DNA of 64,000 bases from Streptomyces capillispiralis (GTDB taxonomy: Bacteria > Actinomycetota > Actinomycetes > Streptomycetales > Streptomycetaceae): contig NZ_VIWV01000002.1 of the NCBI RefSeq assembly GCF_007829875.1, positions 1 through 64,000 on the forward strand. The letters are read 5' to 3'. This document shows, piece by piece, positions 15,757 through 26,980 of this stretch; the first letter of the stretch is position 1, and every line of letters starts with the position of its first letter. The notes beneath the pieces were generated by a model, which searched no databases, was not told where the DNA came from, and saw only the letters and a list, made by a program, of their open reading frames with translations. The position numbers and the translations under genes were made by a program.

Positions 15757-16832
15757 GCGGTGACTCCTTTCGCTGCGGTCGTCATGAGACCGCGGTCGAG
15801 ACAGAAGGCGCGCAGCGATCCGGTGAGCAGGACGTCACAGTGGGCCAGTGCGTCCGGGGTGTGCGCGCCGAGCAGGGTCATCAGGGCGGTGAGGTGGTCC
15901 AGCCACGTGGTGATGTGCCGCACCAGCGCGTCCACGCCGCCGTCGAGAAGAGTGGTCAGGAAGGGGCCGGAGGCGCCGACCGCGTGTGCGCCCAGCGCGA
16001 GGGCGCGGACGATGTCCAGGGGGTGGCGTACGCCGCCGGAGGCGAGCAGGGGCAGACCGCAGTCGCGTGCGTCGAGGAGGGCTGCGGGGGTGCTGAGGCC
16101 CCAGCCTTCCAGGTAGGCGTAGTCGGGGCGGTCGCGGCGGTCGTTCTCGATGCGGGCGAAGTTGGTTCCCCCGCTGCCGGCCACGTCGGCGGCGTGCACG
16201 CCGAGCGAGCGCAGTTCGCGCACGGTACGTCCGCTCAGCCCGAAGCCGACTTCCTTGACGATGACGGGGACGTCGACGGCTGCGGCGATGCGTGCGATGC
16301 CCGGGGCCCAGTGCGAGAAGGCCCGGTCGCCTTCGGGCATGACGGTTTCCTGCACGGTGTTGAGGTGGATCTGCAGGGCGTCGGCGTCCAGGAGGCCGAC
16401 GGCTCGGCGGGCCTGTTCGGGGGTGGCGCCGGCGTTGAGGTTGGCCAGGACGAAGCCGTCGGGGTGTTCCCGGCGAACGACGCTGAAGGTGGATGCCGTG
16501 CCGGGGTCCTTGAGGTAGGGGCTCATGGAGCCGGTGGCGATGGGCAGTCCGGTCTCGCGGGCGGCGATGGCCAGGTCGCGGTTGATCTCACCGGTGCGGG
16601 GACTGCCGCCGGTCATGGCGTTGATGTACAGCGGTACCGGCCAGTGGACTCCGGCGAAGCGGGTCGTCAGGGAGACCTTCTCGCGGTCGGTGCCGGTGAG
16701 GGCATGGTGCACGAAGCGCACCTCATCGAACTGGTTCGGCCATTGCGTCTCGTCCGGACGCGACGGCTCCGACGCGGGTGCGTACTGCGCGTGGGCGAGC
16801 CTGACGTGGTCGTCCTTGCGGTGTGCGGTCAT
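15753..16832 (-). CDS. fni: Isopentenyl-diphosphate isomerase, type 2 (FMN)
   Basis: The FMN- and NAD(P)H-dependent isomerase that interconverts IPP and DMAPP. The product is 359 residues. Typical pieces: RKDDHVRLA at the N-terminus, INAMTGGS (flavin site), QIHLNTVQE, VIVKEVGFGLS, AGSGGTNFARIE, and ASGGVRHPLDIVRALALGA for the phosphate-binding C-terminal half. The ATG at 16832 is chosen for its AGGA site and the family N-terminus; an ATG at 16847 that overlaps the mvaK2 stop (ATGA) would add five residues and is equally possible. Its stop overlaps the HMG-CoA reductase start. Confidence 0.94.
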   Translation of the reverse strand: MTAHRKDDHVRLAHAQYAPASEPSRPDETQWPNQFDEVRFVHHALTGTDREKVSLTTRFAGVHWPVPLYINAMTGGSPRTGEINRDLAIAARETGLPIATGSMSPYLKDPGTASTFSVVRREHPDGFVLANLNAGATPEQARRAVGLLDADALQIHLNTVQETVMPEGDRAFSHWAPGIARIAAAVDVPVIVKEVGFGLSGRTVRELRSLGVHAADVAGSGGTNFARIENDRRDRPDYAYLEGWGLSTPAALLDARDCGLPLLASGGVRHPLDIVRALALGAHAVGASGPFLTTLLDGGVDALVRHITTWLDHLTALMTLLGAHTPDALAHCDVLLTGSLRAFCLDRGLMTTAAKGVTA

Positions 16833-16843
16833 GGCGTGTGTCC

Positions 16844-17994
16844 TCATGCGGAGGGGGAGGCGTCGCGGACGGTTCGGGCTTCGAGGACCGGGGCGGTGGC
16901 GCCGCTGACTACGCGCAGCGGCAGAGGGGTGATGCCGGCCGCCGTCCAGCGCCGGTGCAGCAGTGCTGCGGAACGGTGAGAGGGGAGCAGGGCGATGCCA
17001 CAGTCGCCGCCGCCTGCGCCTGAGGGCTTGGCAGCGGCGCCGCACGACTCGGCCACCTCGCAGAGGCGGTGCAGGGACGGGGTGACGATACCGAGAGCGG
17101 TCTCCGTGTCGAGGCGGTCGAGCAGAGCGCGGGCGGTGCGCACGGCGTCGAGGAGCACCTGCGGTGTGTCCTGTCGCAGGGCTCGCTCCACAGCCTCGAC
17201 GCACTGGTCGCTGTCGCCGAGGAAGCGGGCGCGGGGGGCGCCTTCCCAGCCCGGCCGTGTGGCGAGGTCGGCGACAAGGGCGGTGGTGGAGGACGGGCTG
17301 CCGCTCCAGCCCACGTGCAGGGCAAGCCCGGCGGGAGGTGGCAGCGGCCGAATGGCGAGGTGCGGCCAGGGCTGTTTCCAGGTGTGCGCGATGCCGTGCC
17401 GGTGCGAGGCCTCCCGTAGGGCATGCCGGTCGGGTGATCGGTAGGACACCCATCCCCGCCATGTCACGGCCGCGAGATCGGCGCCCGAAGGGCCCGCGTC
17501 GACCCGCACGGCGGCAAGCATCGCGAGCCGGAAACTGTCTTCGGTGGACAGTCGCATACCGTAATGGTCCGCCAGGGCCCGGGTGGTCGCCGCGGTTACC
17601 GCCGCGCTGGAGCCCAGGCCGGTCTTCACGCCGCCACGGTGCAGGTCGCTGCGTACCGACAGCCTCACTGACGCGAGGCTGAGCCGCTGTTCGGTGCGCA
17701 GTTGCTCAATCGTCTCCACGACCGACACCACGTAGGACAGCACGCCGGACACGAGGCTCGGGTCGTGTCCCGGCAGCGCCCTGAGTCCCTGTCGGGTGCG
17801 GCGCAGTCCCACCTCATGAGTCAACAGGTCGGAGTCGACGACCACGTCCGCCTCCTCGGCGGCGGTGGCGCTGACGGTGACCGTGACGTACTGGTCGACC
17901 GCCACGGCGACGGCGGGTCGCCCGGGTTCGAGGACCGCGTACTCCCCCGCCACCATGAGTTTCCCCGGTGCGCGGCGTGTGGTCGGGGCGGACA

Positions 17995-17995
<1 letters not shown>
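16844..17995 (-). CDS. mvaK2: Phosphomevalonate kinase
   Basis: A GHMP-family kinase of 383 residues that phosphorylates 5-phosphomevalonate. The N-terminal strand RAPGKLMVAGEYAVLEPG and the ATP-binding loop VKTGLGSSAAVTAA are both present, and the third GHMP motif is KPSGAGGGDCGIALL near the C-terminus. The ATG touches the stop of mvaD (TGATG). Position between mvaD and fni is the conserved streptomycete order. Confidence 0.93.
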
Positions 17996-18979
<984 letters not shown>

Positions 18980-18993
<14 letters not shown>

Positions 18994-20008
18994 GTTCGGC
19001 TTCCTTGGCGACGGCGGCGATCCACGTGCGGGCGCCTGTGCGGCCGGCGAGTGTGGTGGACACCGACGCGGCTTGCGCGGCGGTGGTGGTGAGGGCCACG
19101 ACGCAGCCTCCCAGTCCGCCACCGGTCATCTTGGCTCCGAGCGCACCTGCGTCGAGGGCCATGTGGACCAGCGCGTTGGTGCGGTCGGTGGTGAGGCCGA
19201 GGGCGGCGAGCATCGCGTGGCAGTCGGTGAGGTGCCGGCCCAGCGCGGGCAGGCGACCGGCAGCCAGGTCTTCGAGCGCGGCCTCCGTGAGCGCGGTCGA
19301 CCGGTGAACGAAACGCGTGCGGCCCTTCGGGTTCCGCGCGAAGGCGTCCCGCAGCATGCCGACGGCCTTGCGGGTGCTGCCGCCGCTGCCGCTGTCGGCC
19401 ACCACGAGGTAGAAACCGGAACCCACCGAGGGTGTGCGGAGTCGGCCGCCCGCCAGCAGGATCGGCCGTTCGCTGCCGGTGGCCAGGGCGTCGATGCCGC
19501 TGGCCATGCCGTGCGCCGACCGTTCGGACACCTGCACGAGATCGAAGATCGTCTGTTCGTCCAGGCCGGTCGCGAAGAAGGCGTCAAGGGCGCGGACCAG
19601 CGCGCGGGCGCTCGCGGCGCTGGATCCGAGGCCGCTGGAGGGCGGGACGCGGCTGTCGAGGCGTATGTCCACGGCGGGAGGTGCGCCGAGACCCGCTCGT
19701 TCGGCGAAAGCGCTCAGAAGGAGCAGGAACTCCTCGGGAACGGCTCTCGCCGTCTCCTCGGCAGCCCCTTGCGGGCCGGGCGTGGCGAGGTACAGACGGG
19801 AGGCGCCGGCAGTGGACGCTGGTGAACCGCACACGGTGACCCGGCATCTCAACTCCTGCAGCGGGAGTGCCAGCGCCGGGGCGCCGTAGATGGCTGCGTG
19901 TTCGCCGAGCAGAATGGCCTTGCCGTGCGCTTCGCCCGTCGCAACGCGCTGTCCCTGGGCCATGGACGTGGGATACGTGGGCGGTCGCTGTGGAATCTGT
20001 TGCAGCAA
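18980..20008 (-). CDS. mvaK1: Mevalonate kinase
   Basis: The first kinase of the pathway, a GHMP protein of about 342 residues. Motifs: HGKAILLGEHAAIYGAPALA, VPPSSGLGSSAASARAL (ATP loop), SERSAHGMASGIDAL and the C-terminal AKMTGGGLGGCVVAL. The TTG at 20008 is preferred because an AAAGGAG site lies seven bases upstream and related enzymes have a similar N-terminal extension; the ATG at 19963 would shorten it by 15 residues. A 303-bp gap separates it from the P450, so the mevalonate genes may have their own promoter there; no clear one is seen. Confidence 0.93.
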
Positions 20009-20311
20009 GTCGTACTCCTTTGGACCTACTGGGGTTCGGCATGATGTACGCCACCGGCTGTCCGTGTCCGGATACGGACGGCGGGCTTCACGGGTTCGCC
20101 GATGAGTCGAAGGATCTCCTGGCAAGATCGACGCGCATGCGCATCGAACCAGCCGGGCGTTCTCCTGCTGTCCTTCCGCGCGTGGTCAGCGCTGGCTGCG
20201 CACCGCCCTGGGACGTCTCGCGAACGGTGCACCCGAACCGATCGAGCGTCCCGGAGGGCATGGCCGGCCCCTCCGAAGCAGGGCTCGTCGCCTGCCGACT
20301 CGCTCCCGGTC

Positions 20312-21649
20312 CTAGACCGAGGCGCGGCTTCTCGCTTCGGGGATCATGGTCAGCCGGTCCGGGCGCGTCGCTCCCGTGGTGATCTCCCGTACGGACTGCC
20401 CCGGCACGGGCCGCAGTCGCCATCGCCGGCAGATCTCTGCCAGAGCCAAAGTGATCTCCAGTACGGCGAAGTTGTCCGCGATGCACTTGCTGTGGCCGGC
20501 GGAGAACGGGATGAAGGCTCCCTTCGGCAGGTTCTGGGTCTCCGGCCGCGACCACCGGTCGGGGTCGAAGCGGGCGGGTTCGGGAAACCAGCGCGCGTTG
20601 CGGTGCATCGTGTAGGGGCTGACGATGATCTCGGCGTTGGGGGGCAGTTCGTACGCGCCCAACTGCGTCGGTCCGAGGGTTCGCCGCATGAAGACGGCCA
20701 CGGCGTGCATGCGCAGCACCTCTTGCACCACACGACCCACATACTTCAGGGCCATGACGTGCATTAGTTCGACCGGGCGGTCGCCCAGCACGGTGTCGAG
20801 TTCCCTGTGGAGCTGTTCCTCCACGTCGGGCCGGGTTCCGATGTAGTGGAGACACCATGAGAGCGCGGCGCTGGTGGTCTCGATGCCGCCAACCGCGACG
20901 GTGATCACCTGGTCGTGGATCCACTGGTCGGGCATCGGCTTGCCCGCTTCGTCCCGCAGCGCCAGCAACGTCGTGAGCATGTCGCTGTGATCGGCTCTTG
21001 CGGACCGGTAAGCGGTGATGGCCTCGTCGATCGCGGAGTCCATCTGGTCGATGGCCTTGCGGTAGCGGGTGTTCGCCGGAAGGGGGAGGCGTTGCCAAGC
21101 TCCGGGGATGAGCGTGCGGGTCAGCATTCCCTTCATGACCACCGGCAGTCTGCGCTGAATGGCGTCGGCAGCAGCGGCTCCGAGGTCGGAGGCGAACAGG
21201 ATGCCGTTGACCACTCGGGCCGTCAGATCGTTCATGGCGTCATCGACTTCGATGGCCCGACCCGCCTGCCACGACTCGGCCACGTCGGCCGCGGTGGAGG
21301 ACATGATGGGTCCGTAGGCGGCCACCTGCTGCCGGTGGAACGTCGGCTGGAGGATCCGGCGCGTGTCCCGGTGGGCTTTTCCCGAGATGGTGGCCAGGCC
21401 GTTGCCGAGTACTTCGGTCATCTTGTCGAACATGCGGCCACGGACATAGTTGTGGCTTTCCGAGACCAGCACCCTCCAAATGAGATCGGGGTCGGTGAGG
21501 ACGTAGGCGGGCATGCCCACCATGTTGATCTCGACGATCTCGCCGATCTCGGTGAGCGACGCCAGGAATTCCGTCCGTCGGCGGGCGAGTTGCACTCCGT
21601 GGCCTATGACGGGCAGTTCACCCGAGGCAGTCGGAATCGATGTGCCCAT
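20312..21649 (-). CDS. Cytochrome P450
   Basis: A 445-residue soluble P450. The oxygen-binding I-helix motif is GGIETTS (254-260), the K-helix ExxR is E310-R313 (EVLR), and the heme loop FSAGHSKCIA has Cys389 as the axial ligand; the usual Gly after Cys-x is Ala here. The PERF-like region is FDPDRW. The ATG at 21649 has a GGAGA site at six bases; an ATG two codons earlier sits too close to it. By context it should hydroxylate or oxidise the terpene formed by the neighbouring synthase. The redox partners are not encoded here. Substrate cannot be read from sequence. Confidence 0.95.
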   Translation of the reverse strand: MGTSIPTASGELPVIGHGVQLARRRTEFLASLTEIGEIVEINMVGMPAYVLTDPDLIWRVLVSESHNYVRGRMFDKMTEVLGNGLATISGKAHRDTRRILQPTFHRQQVAAYGPIMSSTAADVAESWQAGRAIEVDDAMNDLTARVVNGILFASDLGAAAADAIQRRLPVVMKGMLTRTLIPGAWQRLPLPANTRYRKAIDQMDSAIDEAITAYRSARADHSDMLTTLLALRDEAGKPMPDQWIHDQVITVAVGGIETTSAALSWCLHYIGTRPDVEEQLHRELDTVLGDRPVELMHVMALKYVGRVVQEVLRMHAVAVFMRRTLGPTQLGAYELPPNAEIIVSPYTMHRNARWFPEPARFDPDRWSRPETQNLPKGAFIPFSAGHSKCIADNFAVLEITLALAEICRRWRLRPVPGQSVREITTGATRPDRLTMIPEARSRASV

Positions 21650-21734
21650 GTTCATTCTCCAGAGACGATCGTGGCGGTGATGCACGGACAGAGCGGGAAG
21701 GCGGTCGGCGGGGTGGGGCGGGGGCGGGGGCGGG

Positions 21735-22868
21735 TCATCCCACTCGAGCGACCACGAAGTCCGGGATCGCGACGAATCGCTGCCGGACAGCGTCGGGCAT
21801 CGAGACGGAGTCCAGGGCTCGGATCGCCGCATTGCGCCGCCGCCAAGCCTCCTGGAGGGTCCAAGTGCGCCCGCCGGCCTCTTCGACGAGAGCAGCGCGC
21901 ATGGCCAGCTCCTCGTCGGTCAGCTCGGCGTGGGAGCCGTGTCCGGCGTCATCCGCGAGTAGTTCACGCAGCCGCTGCCCCGCAGTGCTCCCGGATTCGG
22001 CGGCGGCGACGACGGGCAGGGACTTCTTGCGCCGACGCAGGTCGCCCCACTGCTGCTTGCCGGTGACCCGTGGATCGCCCCAGATTCCGAGCAGGTCGTC
22101 GACTGCTTGGAAGGCGAGCCCGAGTTGGTAGCCGTAGTCCCACAGCGCCTGCCCGGTGCGGTCATCGGTCCCGCTGAGCACGGCACCGATGGAGGCTGAG
22201 CATGCAAGCAGGGCACCGGTCTTTTCGCCCGCCATATGCAGGCATTCCTCGAGGGTCACCTGCTCACGGCGCTCATAGGAGAGATCTCTCGACTGACCGT
22301 CGATCAGGGCACGGCTCGCCGTGGTCAGGGTGCGCGCCGCACGGTGGGCGGCGCGCACGCTGTCGACCTCCAGGATGACTTCCATGGCCAGGGCCAGCAG
22401 CCCGTCACCGACCAGGATCGCGGTCTCCGGGCCGTGCCTCTTCCATACGGTGTCGCGATGACGGCGCTGTTCATCGCCGTCCATCAGGTCGTCGTGCACC
22501 AGCGAGAAGTTGTGGAGCAACTCGACGGCCACGGCTCCGGGCAGTCCCGGTCCGTCGCCTGCGCCGGTCACCTCGGCGGACAGAAGCGCGAGTGCGGGAC
22601 GGAGGGCCTTGCCACCGGTACGGCCCGACGGCCTGCCCTGGACGTCCAGCCATCCGAAGTGATAGGCGGCTGCGACGTCCATGGGGCTCGCGAGACGCGC
22701 TACGGCGGCGCGCAATCCCGCGGCGCATCGTGTCCGTCCCTCTTCCAGGAGGGCAGGAACGTCCACACGGGCGATCCGGTCGTTCGGCAGGGTCCCGTGA
22801 GGATGCAGGCTCGTATGCTCCGCGGTGTCCGCGTGCCCAGGGAAGGCCGGGCTGCTGTCAGTGCTCAT
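21735..22868 (-). CDS. Polyprenyl diphosphate synthase, probably GGPP synthase
   Basis: A trans-prenyltransferase of 377 residues. It has GGKALRP (85-91, IPP binding), the first Asp-rich motif HDDLMDGDEQRR (Asp126-Asp130), and the second motif VDDLLGIWGDP (257-265). The residue five before the first motif is Phe121 and the motif has no two-residue insertion, a pattern common in actinomycete GGPP synthases; a shorter product cannot be excluded. The ATG has AAGGA at seven bases. It lies 85 bp before the P450 and 180 bp after the terpene synthase, in one leftward unit, so it most likely provides the C20 substrate for that synthase. Confidence 0.92.
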   Translation of the reverse strand: MSTDSSPAFPGHADTAEHTSLHPHGTLPNDRIARVDVPALLEEGRTRCAAGLRAAVARLASPMDVAAAYHFGWLDVQGRPSGRTGGKALRPALALLSAEVTGAGDGPGLPGAVAVELLHNFSLVHDDLMDGDEQRRHRDTVWKRHGPETAILVGDGLLALAMEVILEVDSVRAAHRAARTLTTASRALIDGQSRDLSYERREQVTLEECLHMAGEKTGALLACSASIGAVLSGTDDRTGQALWDYGYQLGLAFQAVDDLLGIWGDPRVTGKQQWGDLRRRKKSLPVVAAAESGSTAGQRLRELLADDAGHGSHAELTDEELAMRAALVEEAGGRTWTLQEAWRRRNAAIRALDSVSMPDAVRQRFVAIPDFVVARVG

Positions 22869-23047
22869 TCGATGTCCTTGTATTCGGGTGACCGATGGGA
22901 CGTCCCGTGCGCGGCAGGCCGAAGCGAAGTGCCACGGGGTCCGTCTCACGCGTTGGCGCAGGTACGGCGTGGCCTTGCAGACAGGTCAGGAGGGCGGGCT
23001 TCCCTTCGAGGGCGAGGTGGCTTCGCTCCTCTCGGGCTTCGCGTCGG

Positions 23048-24148
23048 TCAGAGGACCTGGTCGGCATATCTGGGGGAGTCGCGGTGCCAATGGAGGCTGC
23101 CGGAAATCCACACCTGCACTCCGTGAATGAACTCGGACAGTCCCGGCAGATCATTGAAGTGCAAGAGTGTTTGCTGCTGGCGGTCGAAATCACGGATGCG
23201 TGCAGAGTTCATCTCCGCGGCGACCTCCAGCGCCGCCTCCCAACTCATACCGACGCTCTGCCGTATGACGGCGACCAGGTTGTTCATCTCTCCGTGCCGC
23301 ATCTCCTTGTTCAGCGAGATGACATCATTGGTCCAGCAGATGACATCGTTGGCCGCCTCGCGCAGCGCCAGGATCCGCGGACTCTCCGCGATCACCGGGG
23401 TCAGGTACGCGTCGGGTTGCCGTTCGATGAGATCCAGGCAGCTCTCCACCGCGCCGCTCGACCGGCGCAGGGCCAGATACGCATCAAGCGGCGGGGCCGA
23501 TCCGGTGCGCGCACGCGACAGATCCGTCGCATAGCTGCGTGCGTAGTCGTCCGCGTGGGCCCGGAAGCGGACACGCAGAGGCAGCGGCATGGGCTGGCAG
23601 AGTTCCGGCCACAGGTCCGCCAGGGCTTTGGTGACGCCGGTCGTGGCCTTGGCGCAATCCTTGCCGTCGAGCGGAAGGAACTGAAGGATCCCGCGGTCGA
23701 TGCCGCCGGCCTCAGGTGCCCGGTTCTCGTCGAACTCGTCATCGGCGACGAAGAGCCACGCGAGCCATTTTGCGTAGATTATCAAGTCGGGCGCGTCGGG
23801 GTAGACGAATGCCGCGCATTCTCCGAATCGCGCGGCATCGAAGCGGGCCGCCAGGGACGGATCCCTCAGCAGGCCGTATGCGTCTGCCCAGGAACGCAGA
23901 GCTGCCTCCACTGCGCTCAGCGAGACGTGTGTGTTCATCCGGTGCTCATAGGGGCACCACAGATGCACGCTCTCGTCGGGCATACCGCCCCGGTCTCCGT
24001 CCGCGTTTCGCCACTGCCCGGCATACAGGTGGTCCGTCAGGCCGTCCGTCTCGGGCAGACGTCGAGAAAGGTGCTGCGGCACTCCATCCACTCCTTCGGT
24101 GGGCGACAGTCCAGCTGCGGAGGGGCTGTTTTGAGTCACCCCCTCCAT
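23048..24148 (-). CDS. Class I terpene synthase (probable diterpene cyclase)
   Basis: A soluble cyclase that ionises a prenyl diphosphate with Mg2+. The Asp-rich motif is DDEFDE (136-141), the NSE triad is NDVISLNKE (274-282), the diphosphate sensor is probably Arg228 or Arg229, 46 residues before the NSE motif, and an RY pair ends the protein (360-361). The catalytic core spans about residues 60-366. The ATG at 24148 gives 366 residues but has a weak ribosome site; the ATG at 23983 would start just before VHLWCPYEH and is a realistic alternative. A GGPP-type synthase and a P450 follow in the same direction. The product skeleton cannot be predicted here. Confidence 0.92.
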   Translation of the reverse strand: MEGVTQNSPSAAGLSPTEGVDGVPQHLSRRLPETDGLTDHLYAGQWRNADGDRGGMPDESVHLWCPYEHRMNTHVSLSAVEAALRSWADAYGLLRDPSLAARFDAARFGECAAFVYPDAPDLIIYAKWLAWLFVADDEFDENRAPEAGGIDRGILQFLPLDGKDCAKATTGVTKALADLWPELCQPMPLPLRVRFRAHADDYARSYATDLSRARTGSAPPLDAYLALRRSSGAVESCLDLIERQPDAYLTPVIAESPRILALREAANDVICWTNDVISLNKEMRHGEMNNLVAVIRQSVGMSWEAALEVAAEMNSARIRDFDRQQQTLLHFNDLPGLSEFIHGVQVWISGSLHWHRDSPRYADQVL

Positions 24149-24671
24149 GCCCGTAGCTACGCGGGCCTCCGGATGCCGGTTCACCGCTCTGAGACGCCAA
24201 TTTCGGCGGCGCACCGCCCGTTCGAGAAGTACCGAAGAAGCTATGCTTCTACCCAAAAAGCGTAAGTGCCGCTTTTCGTCACTTCTGCGGCAGCGGCAGG
24301 CAGAGCGGGTACTGAACGCCTCCGGCCGGCACGCCTCGGGCGACACGATCACGTCACTGCCCGCCCGCTCCCCGCGTGTCACGCGACGCAGGGGGTGTCG
24401 CACCGTCCAGAAGCAGCGCGCCCGCCAAGGCCAACAGCAGCCGCCCGAAGGAACGGGCTGGTACCTGGGCGGTCATTCCGTTTGCGTTTGCCCCGGGAGT
24501 ACGAGGCATCGGCGACGGTTCCCCTCAGCCTTCGGCCGGAAGCCCAGTCGATCGGCGGTGCGACCGCGGATCAGGTGACGGTCACGCGTCCGGCCAGTCG
24601 AGCTCACACTTATGAACCTTGCTGCTCGCCAGGACGTATGAAGCTGCGCAGACGCGACGTGAGGCGGAACA
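24149..24671. other. Divergent intergenic region upstream of the terpenoid cluster
   Basis: About 520 bp between the terpene synthase and the rightward unknown gene at 24672. Frames through it are Arg-rich and unconvincing. It must hold the promoter of the leftward cluster; AT-richer sequence around 24225-24280 is the likeliest place. No pathway-specific regulator is encoded next to it. Confidence 0.5.
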
Positions 24672-25286
24672 ATGGACACAGGTGAAGAAGTACGTGGCGA
24701 GGCGGAAGACCTGGTAGCCAGAGCAATCCAGGAGATGTCGAGCCGAAAGACCTTCAGCTTTCATGAGGTCATGCATCTGACTCCGGCAATGGACCCGAGC
24801 AGGGTGCACTGGATCCTGGGGCACATGGAGGCGTATGGCGCCATAAAGCCGCAACGCTCCCTCTGGCTGGCATTGCGAGCGGATCCCGGGCCGCATTATC
24901 GCGTTGATGCACAAGCGCTTGAGCGTTATCGAGACAATTATGCAGCACCCCCGCCGTACGGGACGAGCGACAAACCTCTCCCGCCCTCCCCCACTGAGAG
25001 GCCCCTGCCTGCCCGACCCTCCATCACTCCGCAGGAAGTGGTACGAAACATGACCCAACACGATGCGGGGCAGATGGAAAAATACAAGGCGAATGAGCTG
25101 GCAAGGTCGATAGACTGGCCGATCATGACGTTTCCTGGCTTGCTCGGAGACGGAAACACGTCCATCGCACACGCGGCCTCTCGACGTGCTTCGACAGTTC
25201 GAAGTGTGCAGCGGGGATCCGGTGTCGCTGACAGCACGCATTCGAGCGTGCATGACGCGCAGCCTCGTGCAGGGCGTGCACGCTAA
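24672..25286 (+). CDS. Unknown protein with N-terminal helical domain and disordered tail
   Basis: A 204-residue protein not assigned to a family. Residues 1-90 look like a small helical or winged-helix-like domain (FHEVMHLTPAMDPSRVHWIL, HMEAYGAIKPQ), residues 95-125 are Pro-rich (APPPYG, PLPPSPTERPLPARP), and the end is Ser/Arg-rich. GC is lower than in the terpenoid genes. The start is supported by a GAGGCGG site. It resembles the unknown genes at 9234 and 11120 in having an ordered domain followed by a low-complexity tail. It is divergent from the terpene synthase; a regulatory role is possible but not shown. Confidence 0.65.
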   Translation: MDTGEEVRGEAEDLVARAIQEMSSRKTFSFHEVMHLTPAMDPSRVHWILGHMEAYGAIKPQRSLWLALRADPGPHYRVDAQALERYRDNYAAPPPYGTSDKPLPPSPTERPLPARPSITPQEVVRNMTQHDAGQMEKYKANELARSIDWPIMTFPGLLGDGNTSIAHAASRRASTVRSVQRGSGVADSTHSSVHDAQPRAGRAR

Positions 25287-25402
25287 GGCCGTTGCCGTTC
25301 AGTAGCGGAACACACACGCAGTTGCTGGTACGCAGGATCCGGCCGCTCCAGGTCGTCCGTCCGTCACGGCTGGGCGGGCAGTTACGGACAGCGATCAAGC
25401 AA

Positions 25403-26980
25403 TCAGTGATCCCTACTGGGCACAGCTCTCGTGAGAGCACGGCAGGCAAGGTGCACAGCGAGCCGCGCATCAGGGTCATCGAGGTCCATGCGCAGAAGGG
25501 TACGAGCACGGCGCAGCCTGTCGGCGACGGTATTTCGGTGGATCCCCAGGACCGCGGCCGTCTCTCCGACCGATGATTCCTGATCGAGAAACGCGGACAA
25601 TGTCTCAAGCAGGTGGGGATTCTCGTTGAGAAGGGGCTGCAGGAGATCGGAGGCGGAGGCCGTGAACAGGCTGTCCTCGGTACGGGCGAGCAGTATCTGC
25701 GCGCTGTTGATGCTGTCGAAGGAGAGGAAAAACCCGAACTGGGGCCGATTGGCTGCCAGTCGGGCGGCTTCCCCGGCTTCGCGAATGGATGTGGCGAGCC
25801 CACCCACGCCTGGATATGTTCCCCCCAGCCCAACGGCGACGGTGACCTGCGCGGCCAACTCAAGCTGAACACGCCGGATCGCGGCTCTTGTCGCATGGGC
25901 CATCGCATGTTCCGGCGGGCGGGTCTCGGTGCGCCACGCAACCCATCCGCTCGCCTGTTCGACCACGGCGACGTCCAGTCCTGCACGGCTGAATACATCC
26001 TGAACCCGCATCCGCAGCGCAAGAGCGTCGATCTCTTCGGCAGGGAGCACGCGGATCGCTGTATGGAATCCTTCCAGCTGCCAACCGGCATCGAGTGCTT
26101 GAGCGCGCACGGTGGGAACGATCTCTGCCCCAGAGCGCAGGACCTCACCGAGAAGAAAAGCCCGCTGCTGAGAGCCTCGTTCTTCGTGGAGGCGCCGGAG
26201 TGTCAAACGGTGAGCCACAGCGATGGCTGCCGCTTCGAGACCGAACTCGAGAGCCCTGCTCTCGGCGGCCGAGAGGTTCTCCGAGTCCACGATCAACCAC
26301 CGTTGCGCGCCCTGGCCCACGCGGACGGGGACGGCAATCAGTGTGCGTCGTCCTGCTTCCAGGACGACCTTGTGGACCGGGTGCAAGGCTTCCCGAAGAC
26401 GGGGCCACTGCGTGAGGTCGAGAACCTCATCACCGGAGGAAGAGCCCGAGGCGTCGACGAGCCACAACTCGTGCCCGATGCGGGCACTGACCGACTTGAT
26501 ATAGCGGTCAAGGTCGTCCAGGTGTCTGGAGGCCTGAGTGATGACTGTCCGGACCAGAGTCAGGGAGGGACCCTGCGAGTCCGTGAGGAGATCTCGGGCC
26601 GCGACGCTCAACTGCCAGGGTTGTTCAGTATGCAGTACGGCAAAGGAGAGTCGCTCCGCCAGGGCAATGGTGGCGGCAGGGACATCGCCGTTCGGAAAGT
26701 TTCCGACAATCGCCGAGGCGCCGACCGCGGCGAGCTGGGCGATGGTTGCATCGAGTCGCCACGAGGTGAGTGGCTCTCGCCCTCCGCCCAGCATCACCAC
26801 CAGGGCACCACGTAGATCAGGCAGCTGGTTCCGTGCCGACATGCGGATCGTGTTGTTGAGCTCGACCAGGTCACCGACGTGGGGGACGACCGATGTGATG
26901 CGCTTCTCAGTGGACAGGCCGCCCAGGCATCGACAACGTGGGTTTCGGAAAGCCAGAAGCTCTGTGAGGGATATGTTCAC
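25403..26980 (-). CDS. PucR-family transcriptional regulator
   Basis: A 525-residue regulator. The N-terminal third matches the purine catabolism PucR-type sensor region (VVPHVGDLVELNN, LVVMLGGGREPLTSW, ATIAQLAAVGASAIVG, PAATIALAERLSFAVL). The middle carries a GGDEF-like/CdaR-type region (VTVAVGLGGTYPGVGGL). The C-terminus has the PucR helix-turn-helix (SSVGETAAVLGIHRNTVADRLRRARTLL). The GTG start at 26980 overlaps the stop of the DUF917 gene (GTGA), so both are one transcript. It probably senses a nitrogen-rich ring compound and controls this module and the permease/HyuA pair to the right. Confidence 0.88.
   Translation of the reverse strand: MNISLTELLAFRNPRCRCLGGLSTEKRITSVVPHVGDLVELNNTIRMSARNQLPDLRGALVVMLGGGREPLTSWRLDATIAQLAAVGASAIVGNFPNGDVPAATIALAERLSFAVLHTEQPWQLSVAARDLLTDSQGPSLTLVRTVITQASRHLDDLDRYIKSVSARIGHELWLVDASGSSSGDEVLDLTQWPRLREALHPVHKVVLEAGRRTLIAVPVRVGQGAQRWLIVDSENLSAAESRALEFGLEAAAIAVAHRLTLRRLHEERGSQQRAFLLGEVLRSGAEIVPTVRAQALDAGWQLEGFHTAIRVLPAEEIDALALRMRVQDVFSRAGLDVAVVEQASGWVAWRTETRPPEHAMAHATRAAIRRVQLELAAQVTVAVGLGGTYPGVGGLATSIREAGEAARLAANRPQFGFFLSFDSINSAQILLARTEDSLFTASASDLLQPLLNENPHLLETLSAFLDQESSVGETAAVLGIHRNTVADRLRRARTLLRMDLDDPDARLAVHLACRALTRAVPSRDH

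Noticed and set aside
16847..17462. N-terminal extension of the isomerase
   Set aside because: It overlaps mvaK2 completely and has Arg/Pro/His-rich composition; the type 2 isomerase starts at RKDDHVRLA.
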